A stretch of 6,540 nt of DNA from Deltaproteobacteria bacterium. GTDB taxonomy: Bacteria > Bdellovibrionota_C > UBA2361 > OMII01. The number at the start of each line of letters is the position of its first letter. Position 1 is the stretch's first letter. This document shows positions 1-5,344 of the stretch, in pieces. The stretch is from positions 1 through 6,540 of the forward strand of contig JALRCK010000126.1 in the NCBI GenBank assembly GCA_023262305.1, in the 5' to 3' direction. Position numbers and translations under genes: made by a program. Below the pieces are notes generated by a model that was not told where the DNA came from, searched no databases, and saw only the letters and a list, made by a program, of their open reading frames with translations.

Positions 1-528
1 TGTGGTCCTGAGGGACTCTCTACTTTTCTGGTGCACACGGTACCGTACATCAGAGACCTCTCCATGGCGTTCACAGCGAACATCAGCCTCTCAGGAGCCT
101 TGGTCCATTCGCAGCAGATCATGTTGGGAGAGGTATTCCTCCCTGATCGGGTGGTGCAAGCGATCTCCCTCGGTGTGTTTCTCCCGATCCTGCTTCTTGA
201 TTGGCGAGAGAAGCGGGATCTTGTTGCTTCAACGATGACTATGGTGACGGCATCGTGCCTCCTCTCGCCGACATCATGGCCACACTATCTGCCGTTGCTG
301 ACTGGAAGCTTAATATATCTTCTCGCCTGTGGGCGTCGCGCTCAACGCCCTGAAATGGCGTTGTGGTCAGTCTTGGCCTTGTTCCTGTGCTTTGGTGCAA
401 CGGTCGGATATGTTCCTCAAGGCGATGGTATGATGAGGCTTGTTTCTGCGTGGTGGGGAACGCTCGTCATGATCGTCATGATCGTTATGATATTTTTTGC
501 GCGCCGCCGTAGAGGAGTGTTCGAGTAA
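1..528 (+). CDS. C-terminal part of a polytopic membrane glycosyltransferase-like protein (GT87/DUF2029-like), 5' truncated by the window
   Basis: The reading frame is open from base 1 to a TAA at 526-528, so the gene starts upstream; the visible GTG at 31 and the later ATGs look internal. About 175 residues are visible. Four to five hydrophobic segments alternate with short charged loops, and the protein ends in a cytoplasmic-type basic cluster (RRRR) before GVFE. The segment ANISLSGAL, then a hydrophobic helix, then LLSPTSWPHYLPLL resembles the C-terminal half of GT87 (alpha-1,2-mannosyltransferase-like, GT-C fold) proteins, where an NQSL-like loop and an LLSP-x-SW-x-HY motif are typical. 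Such enzymes use polyprenyl-phosphate sugars at the membrane. The family call rests on these remembered motifs and the catalytic N-terminal part is not visible, so another GT-C family is possible. The next gene starts 3 nt after the stop and also looks like a glycosyltransferase, which supports a glycan-assembly role. Confidence 0.55.
   Translation, partial: CGPEGLSTFLVHTVPYIRDLSMAFTANISLSGALVHSQQIMLGEVFLPDRVVQAISLGVFLPILLLDWREKRDLVASTMTMVTASCLLSPTSWPHYLPLLTGSLIYLLACGRRAQRPEMALWSVLALFLCFGATVGYVPQGDGMMRLVSAWWGTLVMIVMIVMIFFARRRRGVFE
466..492 (+). repeat. Three 9-bp in-frame tandem units inside a membrane helix codon run
   Basis: Units gtcatgatc, gtcatgatc and gttatgata lie head to tail. They encode the repeated Val-Met-Ile of the last transmembrane helix of the membrane glycosyltransferase-like protein. 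The unit is a multiple of three, so gain or loss of a copy would lengthen or shorten the helix without breaking the frame. Confidence 0.8.
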
Positions 529-531
529 GTC

Positions 532-1452
532 ATGAGAGATGGGAGCACCTCGAAACCATTCCTTCGCTGCAGTAGATTTGTCTACTGCCAACCAGTTGGT
601 GGATTGAACGACACCCTGTGTGAGATTGAGAAGTGTTGGAGCTATGCTGAACGGAACAGTCGAGCGCTCGTTATTGACACCCGAGTATCCGGTTTGATGG
701 ATCAGTTCTCCTCATTCTTCGCTGTGAGGAGTGCACGGGTGCCTGTGTTTCCAACCGTGACCCAAGAGCTACTCGACCATCTCAATAAGCTTTCAGCCTA
801 TCCTGAGGTTGTTGCGGGGCGTTTCGTTGGGTATCTGCGCACTCACCGAGAGCCTATTGAGGCTCGGGTGGAGATTTCCTCGAATATCCCTCTTACCTTC
901 GACCTTACCCAGACCTACGAGCACGGAGTGCTTATGCGCGAGAGCCTCGGAGGGGGGCACGATGCCCATCAGGCGGTGAAACGGATTACCCTGCACGACG
1001 TTGTTCGACAGGAGGTAACGCGAGCTCTTGAACAACTCCCGCAGTCGTACGTCGGGATTCATGTTCGCAATACGGATTATATCACCGATTACAAACCCTT
1101 CTTTGAAAAATTGACACCCAAAGTCGTCGGAAGAACGGTGCTTGTGTGCAGCGATGACCAGGAGGTGATCGATTATGCAAAAGAGTATTTTAATCTCTCA
1201 ACTGTTGTTGCCAGCTCGCACACGCCAGTCAAAAAAGGGATGAGGCTTCACGAAGATATCTCGTACGACGATCAGGCGTCACGAACACAAGCGACGATCA
1301 ACTCACTGATAGACCTCTTTGCATTAGCAGGGTCGGAATCTCTCCACTATATCGACGTCACGCGGGGAAGAACATCGGGGTTCTCGATGTTGGCGAGTTA
1401 TCTGCAGAGGCACAAAGATGTTCGACTAGCTTTTATGGGCGAGGAGGTGTAG
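532..1452 (+). CDS. Putative fucosyltransferase-fold glycosyltransferase (NodZ / O-FucT / GT11-like)
   Basis: This is a complete 306-residue protein with no signal peptide or membrane helix. Two landmarks point to the GT-B fucosyltransferase superfamily. The first is a glycine-rich GGLNDTL near the N-terminus (residues 23-29), comparable to the GGLGNQL-type loop of GT11/NodZ proteins. The second is YVGIHVRNTDY at 173-183, the HxRxxD-like motif whose arginine contacts the GDP-fucose diphosphate in that superfamily. Downstream, VLVCSDD (203-209) and TSGFSMLASYL (281-291) match the usual order of the SDD strand and the S-x-FS-x-x-A motif. It probably transfers fucose or a similar deoxyhexose from a nucleotide sugar to a cell-surface glycan; donor and acceptor cannot be read from the sequence. 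The ATG follows the upstream TAA by 3 nt in the same frame. The nearest good Shine-Dalgarno (AGAGGAG, 511-517) is 14 nt away, so translational coupling is likely. Superfamily is fairly sure, substrate unknown. Confidence 0.62.
   Translation: MRDGSTSKPFLRCSRFVYCQPVGGLNDTLCEIEKCWSYAERNSRALVIDTRVSGLMDQFSSFFAVRSARVPVFPTVTQELLDHLNKLSAYPEVVAGRFVGYLRTHREPIEARVEISSNIPLTFDLTQTYEHGVLMRESLGGGHDAHQAVKRITLHDVVRQEVTRALEQLPQSYVGIHVRNTDYITDYKPFFEKLTPKVVGRTVLVCSDDQEVIDYAKEYFNLSTVVASSHTPVKKGMRLHEDISYDDQASRTQATINSLIDLFALAGSESLHYIDVTRGRTSGFSMLASYLQRHKDVRLAFMGEEV
1441..1447 (+). promoter_or_regulatory. Strong Shine-Dalgarno (GAGGAGG) at the end of the fucosyltransferase-like gene
   Basis: GAGGAGG sits in the last codons of the preceding gene, 5 nt before a GTG at 1453. 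It is the main reason to take the short downstream ORF seriously. The same bases encode Glu-Glu-Val, so the match could be coincidental. Confidence 0.45.
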
Positions 1453-1572
1453 GTGAACCCGGTTGCTCGTCCTATTAATTCTCGGTCATCAGGTGTCGCT
1501 CTGCTCAAAGGATTCTCTGAACTACGGGTTCCTCAGTCAAATTGCGACGCTGTAGGAGCTCCTGAGTGTTGA
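1453..1572 (+). CDS. Possible small ORF (39 codons) or 5' remnant of a lost cluster gene
   Basis: A GTG directly abuts the TAG of the preceding gene and is preceded by GAGGAGG at 5 nt spacing, an arrangement typical of the next gene in a coupled operon. The frame runs 39 codons to a TGA at 1570-1572. The predicted peptide begins VNPVARPINS and ends VGAPEC. It has two cysteines, no clear hydrophobic helix and no family I recognise. The other plus-strand frames also close within about 20 nt of 1553. It is therefore either a genuine tiny gene or the broken start of a longer gene that once followed. Codon use gives no strong support either way, and a chance ORF cannot be excluded. Confidence 0.3.
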   Translation: MNPVARPINSRSSGVALLKGFSELRVPQSNCDAVGAPEC

Positions 1573-1588
1573 ACGTATCAACGCTCAG
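1554..1588 (+). repeat. Palindrome (AGGAGCTCCT) running into an 11-bp stem / 5-nt loop hairpin
   Basis: The perfect 10-bp palindrome occupies 1554-1563. It overlaps a hairpin with arms ctgagtgttga (1562-1572) and tcaacgctcag (1578-1588) around the loop acgta. All eleven positions pair in plus-strand RNA if one U-G wobble is counted. No T-tract follows on either strand, so it is not a canonical intrinsic terminator. It could cap or stabilise the 3' end of the plus-strand transcript, or be a protein-binding inverted repeat. It overlaps the end of the possible small ORF. Confidence 0.55.
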
Positions 1589-1740
1589 ATGCGGCGGGCT
1601 ATCGTTACCTTTCGCCTGCGATGCCTCTCCTCCTCCTTCATAGCGGACGGATCGTGCAGGTATCCATGGCTCTCGTAGCTTCGGCGCTTCCCTCCATGGC
1701 GGCAGTTCTTACTACTCCATACACAAGAAGGGGTACTGCG
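1589..1740. other. Convergent intergenic stretch with no supported gene
   Basis: This lies between the ends of the two opposing gene groups. With the possible small ORF, the hairpin and the terminator, the whole gene-poor interval spans about 1453-1820. Frames on both strands that stay open here give basic or low-complexity translations (for example runs of Glu-Glu-Glu and Arg-Arg-Arg on the minus strand) without domain-like features. The octamer tccatggc occurs twice, at 1663-1670 and 1693-1700. I see no tRNA, insertion sequence or promoter. Confidence 0.5.
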
Positions 1741-1777
1741 AAAATAGATCCCCCTCCACCGGTGAGTCCGAGGGAGA
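1741..1777 (-). terminator. Rho-independent terminator-like hairpin of the minus-strand operon
   Basis: Read on the minus strand, TCTCCCTC (1777-1770) pairs with GAGGGGGA (1756-1749) across a 13-nt loop and is followed by TCTATTTT (1748-1741). One pair is G-U in minus-strand RNA but would be an A/C mismatch in plus-strand RNA, and only the minus strand has the T-rich tail, so the signal is directional. It starts 43 nt past the stop codon of the persulfide dioxygenase gene, where an operon end is expected. Confidence 0.62.
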
Positions 1778-1820
1778 GACCGACTCAGCTTCCTAGAATA
1801 GTAGAAAGTATCATGGTCTT

Positions 1821-3248
1821 CTACCGTCGGAGGCTGCAGCTTGAGCCCGACTTCATGTATGTTCCATCAACGTGCACTGCATCGAGCCCCAGACCTCGCA
1901 GAAATGACGTCGCAAGAGATGCGCGCTTGCCGGAGGCGCAGTGGACAAATAGCTTTTTTCCTTTCGGGATGTGTGAGAGGTGTTCCTTCATCCGGGTATA
2001 GGGAAGGGAGATCGCCCCATCGAGATGACCACTCTGGTATTCGGCGGTGGTACGGACGTCAACAATGGCTCCCTTGGAGAGAGCTTGGCTAGCGTTGAAC
2101 ATGGAAAAGGTAACTACCTCTGTTTTCTCCGAAAGTAACCCTGCAGCTGCACCCTCCGCCGCTGTGATCCAGCCGACGACATGATCAAAACCGATGCGGT
2201 AGAGCTGTCGGGTTGCAAGCTCTACATCCGCCTGGTCATCAACCACCAGCAGGATCTTGTCACTCTCAGAGAGGAAGGAGCCCGTTGCGCTCGAAAAGAA
2301 TGGTGTTCTCAGGGGGCAGGTTATGCTCCGAGGTGCGTGCCCCTGATCGTACGCCGTGCGATCATCGCGAGTATCAAGGACTTGAACGGTGGGGTCTGTT
2401 ATCAATCTACGGAACTCTGCAGCTGTGAGGTGGTGCGAGGATCGAACTCCTCCCGTTATGGCGATGCCATCCCGATTGACCCGCTTCATAGTTGCAAAAT
2501 AGAGGGGGGGATCGGGCTGCCCCTGGAGGATATCCTTGACGAATTCCTCCTCGTCTCGAACTGCTAGCTTGAGAGGAAGGTTGCATCGGCGCTCGTATCC
2601 TAGGGTTGTTGTTGGTACCGCGCCCAAAGACTTACCGCAGGCGCTGCCCGCTCCGTGTGCCGGAAGGATCTGCAGAAAATCTGTGAAGCGAGCGAGTCGC
2701 TCTGTGAGCGACTGGCGCAAGGCCCTGGCTGAGGGTTCCATAACATTCTTCGCTCCCGCGGCAGATTCCAAGAGATCGGGTCGTCCCACATCCCCCACAA
2801 AGAGGAAGTCCCCCGTGGCAAGGGCCATCGGTTCGTCACCGCCAGCTCCCTGATCGGTGATGAGGAAGCTCATGTGTTCAGGTGTGTGTCCTGGCGTGTG
2901 AACGGCCTCGACCTTGATGTTGCCGACCATGAAGGTATCGCCGTCTTTGAGAAGGTGGGTATTCGGTCGTGAGCCGGGCCATACGTAGGTCCAGCCTGGT
3001 CCCCCTTCATCCGAGAGGTAGAGGTGAAGGGACGGGTCTTGAGCAAATTCTCGACCACCGCTAACAAAATCGGCGTGGATGTGCGTCTCCGCGACAGCCG
3101 TAATCCTGAGGCCGTTCTCAGCCGCGAGTTTTTGGTACTGATCGATATCTCGCTCCGGGTCAATAACGAGCGCCTCCCCGGTTTTTTGGCACCCTATCAG
3201 GTAGGCGTATTGAGCGAGATAGGGATCGAATACTTGGCGCAGTAGCAT
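1821..3248 (-). CDS. CstB-like persulfide dioxygenase-sulfurtransferase (metallo-beta-lactamase fold plus two rhodanese domains)
   Basis: This 475-residue cytosolic enzyme is predicted to oxidise persulfides such as glutathione persulfide to sulfite with O2, coupled to sulfur transfer, in sulfide detoxification. The N-terminal domain (about 1-235) is an ETHE1-like metallo-beta-lactamase fold: HIHAD at 56-60, HTPGHT at 117-122, GD at 146-147, PAHGAGSACGK at 196-206 and GYERR at 217-221. His56, His121 and Asp147 match the ETHE1 mono-iron ligands. The first rhodanese domain (about 283-360) has no catalytic cysteine; its loop reads VVDDQADV. The second (about 390-465) has an active-type loop, HCASGKRA, with Cys437. 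Dioxygenase, pseudo-rhodanese, rhodanese is the architecture described for Staphylococcus CstB, and Cys204 sits where CstB has its conserved GSACGK cysteine. The ATG at 3248 is chosen over an upstream in-frame GTG or ATG because GAGGAG lies 5 nt before it and homologues begin MLLRQ-like. It is the last gene before the terminator. Confidence 0.93.
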   Translation of the reverse strand: MLLRQVFDPYLAQYAYLIGCQKTGEALVIDPERDIDQYQKLAAENGLRITAVAETHIHADFVSGGREFAQDPSLHLYLSDEGGPGWTYVWPGSRPNTHLLKDGDTFMVGNIKVEAVHTPGHTPEHMSFLITDQGAGGDEPMALATGDFLFVGDVGRPDLLESAAGAKNVMEPSARALRQSLTERLARFTDFLQILPAHGAGSACGKSLGAVPTTTLGYERRCNLPLKLAVRDEEEFVKDILQGQPDPPLYFATMKRVNRDGIAITGGVRSSHHLTAAEFRRLITDPTVQVLDTRDDRTAYDQGHAPRSITCPLRTPFFSSATGSFLSESDKILLVVDDQADVELATRQLYRIGFDHVVGWITAAEGAAAGLLSEKTEVVTFSMFNASQALSKGAIVDVRTTAEYQSGHLDGAISLPYTRMKEHLSHIPKGKKLFVHCASGKRASLATSFLRGLGLDAVHVDGTYMKSGSSCSLRR

Positions 3249-3253
3249 GGTAG

Positions 3254-3259
3254 CTCCTC
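3254..3259 (-). promoter_or_regulatory. Shine-Dalgarno GAGGAG fixing the start of the persulfide dioxygenase gene
   Basis: On the minus strand GAGGAG is followed by CTACC and then ATG at 3248-3246, giving 5 nt spacing. It lies in the 19-nt gap after the rhodanese-DUF2892 stop. The in-frame extension to 3350 would overlap the preceding gene by about 80 nt and add an arginine-rich, non-conserved leader. Confidence 0.75.
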
Positions 3260-3267
3260 GAACATAC

Positions 3268-3846
3268 TTACGATGGCGAACAACAGCCCGGTTCGATCGC
3301 TGGCTTTCGAGTGTTCCAAGGCATACGCGCGAGCACCATCGCCATACCACAGGTGTCCGTCACGCCGGCAAATACAAGGCCCGCACCGACAAATGCTGAG
3401 AGGGCGATCCAGGCTGGACTAACGAGGTATCCAAGGACGGAGCCGATGAATACGAGGCTGCCAGCAGCGATTCGAACCTGACGCTCAAGCGATATTGTCT
3501 TTCGACCACGGATCACCTGAAGCCCCTCACTCTCCCACGCCTGCATTCCTCCGAACATGATTTGCAGGTTGGGCAATCCACTCGCCGCGAGCTTTTCCGC
3601 CGCCTGTCGAGCTCTGCCCCCTGATCGACAGATGAGTACGCAGGTACGCTTGCCCGCCATGAGGTTTCGCACATACTCGGAGTTAAGATCGGTCAGTGGA
3701 TGATTGATAGCGCCTTGGACATGCACCTCTTCAAATTCAGCGGGGGTTCTGACGTCGAGCAGGAGGGAGTCTGACTGCTGCTCGTTCACTTGGCGCGGTG
3801 CGATGGTATTGAGTGATGACTGGATGTGGGTGTGATGGTCTGACAT
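3268..3846 (-). CDS. Membrane-tethered rhodanese with DUF2892 tail (YgaP-like sulfurtransferase)
   Basis: This is a 192-residue protein in two parts. Residues about 13-113 form a single rhodanese domain with LLLDVRTPAEFEEVHVQGA (28-46), the active-site loop CRSGGRAR (Cys73 to 80) and a closing GGMQAW (99-104). Residues about 118-180 are a DUF2892 module: ISLERQVRIAAG, two hydrophobic helices at about 127-142 and 145-163, then CGMAMVLARMPWN, a close match to the E. coli YgaP C-terminal half. The enzyme should carry sulfane sulfur as a Cys73 persulfide on the cytoplasmic membrane face. AGGAGG (3858-3863) precedes the ATG by 11 nt. The next gene, a persulfide dioxygenase, starts 19 nt after its stop, so the two probably work in sequence on sulfane sulfur. 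The C-terminus carries an extra PGCC motif (186-189), discussed as a finding. Confidence 0.94.
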   Translation of the reverse strand: MSDHHTHIQSSLNTIAPRQVNEQQSDSLLLDVRTPAEFEEVHVQGAINHPLTDLNSEYVRNLMAGKRTCVLICRSGGRARQAAEKLAASGLPNLQIMFGGMQAWESEGLQVIRGRKTISLERQVRIAAGSLVFIGSVLGYLVSPAWIALSAFVGAGLVFAGVTDTCGMAMVLARMPWNTRKPAIEPGCCSPS

Positions 3847-3888
3847 GTCCTACGGTGCCTCCTCGTTGTTGATATTTTGGAAAGCTCT

Positions 3889-5334
3889 TTACTCGCCAGG
3901 CTCTCCAATTAGAGTTTTCTGCACAAAGGCGGTCTTGTTTTGGATGTGATCGTTAACCCAGGTGTCATCCCACCACTCGTTTGGCGATACGGGTACGCCG
4001 TGCAAGCGGGTTTCAAAGTAGACCTCTTCTGATTGCGCCAGTCCGGTCGAGCCCGTCATGCCGATCTGCTGCCCTTTAGTGACCTCATCCCCCGGTTTCA
4101 TGCTCGTTTCCGACAGGTGCGCGTACACGGTAGCCAACCCGAATCCGTGGTCAATAATCACGGTCACTCCGTTGAGAGGGAGGGTGTCGACGAAGGAGAC
4201 CCGACCGCTATTGGCCGCTGTTACCCTCTGTCGGCTGGAGACCTGAAAACGCGCTCCAACTGCTGGTCCTTTGAGGATCTCCCGTCCCTCGACCGTAATG
4301 GTTCTAAGGTCGCCCGCCGAATTTGAGGGATATACGGTGAGAGGTCTGATAAAGGAGCCTTCCCACAATTTTCGCCCCTCGGTGCGGCTCAAGGGATCGC
4401 TCAATACGCTCTCATCATGACGAGCCGATGCCTTGATGAGGGAGCGAAGGTCCGTAACAAGGTCTCCCGAAAGTCGGGCCTTGATTGCTTCATTCGATGC
4501 ATGGGCTGCCAGGGAGTTCTTGATCTCCTCTGCTCTTGCGGGGGAGAGGTTCATGCTGAACGAGCCCCAACGACGTGAGCGAGTTCGGTAGTTGAATGAT
4601 GCTGTGGCTGCGTTGCCGATTGAGTCGCGAGCGAGAAGAGACATCGAGTCCTTTGACTCATTGAAGTCTTGGGGAATGGGGAAGAAGGCGAGGTAGAGAT
4701 CGTCGTAATGTTTGAACGACTCATCCCAATATTTGGCTGGAAAGCCTGGATAGAGAACCCCATCTGAGAATACCCCTTGAGAGTCAGGTCGCTTTCCGAT
4801 CACCTTGTAGTACACGAGCTCCGATCCACCGACTACGCCGTTCTGTTGCGGGGTGATCACCTCAATCCGGGGTTTGAGGAAGTCAATGGTTAAGCTCTTC
4901 AGTACCTTTGAGCCGTTGCTCCACAGCGATTGGTCGAACGCTAAGATCTGCAGCTCAGCTTTGCCCTCTCTGAGACCGAGCTCTTTTGGGTTGATGTCGA
5001 TCGTGATGTCTTGTGCCTTGCTGCCCGCTAGGGCGCGTTTCCGTACCAGGTCGCGCGGCTGATTGTTTTGCGAAATGCGAACGAGCACCTCATCGAGACC
5101 GCTTCCAGCGTCAGTCACTTTGATAGCTACCTGAGTCGGATCTGCCCCCAATCCCACGGGCTCCTGGACCCAGTTGATAACAGGGGGGTCTTCCTCAAAG
5201 AACGCTCGCTCGAAGGGGTTCACCTTGGTGACCTCTGAGAAAGCGATCAGGCCACCGGATATGATCGACACGAACAGAATAGCGAGGAACACTAAAAAAC
5301 CTGCGCTCCCCCTCTCTCGTGAGTCGATCACCAT
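3889..5334 (-). CDS. Membrane-anchored LytM/M23-like protein with a degenerate, probably inactive peptidase domain
   Basis: This is a 481-residue protein. Residues about 12-32 form an uncleaved-looking N-terminal helix (GFLVFLAILF followed by VSIISGG), so the rest should lie on the outer side of the cytoplasmic membrane. Residues about 50-155 resemble an Ig-like domain (DAGSGLDEVLVRI). A further beta-rich stretch to about 255 is followed by a charged, helical segment to about 320. The C-terminal LytM/M23 domain (about 345-465) is clear from PAANSGRV-like TAANSGRV, GVTVIIDHGFG, TVYAHLS, KPGDEVTKGQQIG, MTGSTGLAQ and PNEWWDD. The expected zinc sites are missing: AVGAR (358-362) replaces HxxxD, and EEVYFE (436-441) replaces the HxH strand. 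The YAHLS histidine remains. An amidase-activating or structural role is more likely than endopeptidase activity. The ATG at 5334 lies 10 nt after the glycyl-tRNA synthetase stop behind GGGGAAGG; an in-frame start at 5391 would overlap that gene. Confidence 0.87.
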   Translation of the reverse strand: MVIDSRERGSAGFLVFLAILFVSIISGGLIAFSEVTKVNPFERAFFEEDPPVINWVQEPVGLGADPTQVAIKVTDAGSGLDEVLVRISQNNQPRDLVRKRALAGSKAQDITIDINPKELGLREGKAELQILAFDQSLWSNGSKVLKSLTIDFLKPRIEVITPQQNGVVGGSELVYYKVIGKRPDSQGVFSDGVLYPGFPAKYWDESFKHYDDLYLAFFPIPQDFNESKDSMSLLARDSIGNAATASFNYRTRSRRWGSFSMNLSPARAEEIKNSLAAHASNEAIKARLSGDLVTDLRSLIKASARHDESVLSDPLSRTEGRKLWEGSFIRPLTVYPSNSAGDLRTITVEGREILKGPAVGARFQVSSRQRVTAANSGRVSFVDTLPLNGVTVIIDHGFGLATVYAHLSETSMKPGDEVTKGQQIGMTGSTGLAQSEEVYFETRLHGVPVSPNEWWDDTWVNDHIQNKTAFVQKTLIGEPGE

Positions 5335-5344
5335 GTGCCTTCCC

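Noticed and set aside
526..534. TAA readthrough fusing the membrane glycosyltransferase to the downstream enzyme, since both are in one frame
   Set aside because: Each part makes a self-contained protein, an ATG follows directly, and no readthrough context or stem is visible; adjacency is better explained by translational coupling.
1589..1850. A minus-strand frame open through the intergenic interval
   Set aside because: The translation is rich in Arg, Ser and Glu, lacks hydrophobic core patterning, has no credible start and crosses the terminator hairpin.
1821..1860. Possible frameshift at the end of the second rhodanese domain, because the other frame reads SGLKLQ, similar to rhodanese C-termini
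   Set aside because: The alternative frame continues past the terminator-like hairpin to 1589 with no domain content, whereas the annotated stop lies at a normal distance after the domain and before the terminator.
1621..2001. A plus-strand open frame of 126 codons overlapping the 3' end of the persulfide dioxygenase gene
   Set aside because: About half of it is antisense to a conserved rhodanese domain; the rest is Pro/Arg/Ser-rich with no recognisable feature and no Shine-Dalgarno.
3249..3350. N-terminal extension of the persulfide dioxygenase to an upstream start at 3350
   Set aside because: It would overlap the rhodanese-DUF2892 gene by about 80 nt, adds an arginine-rich leader, and ignores the well-placed GAGGAG before the ATG at 3248.
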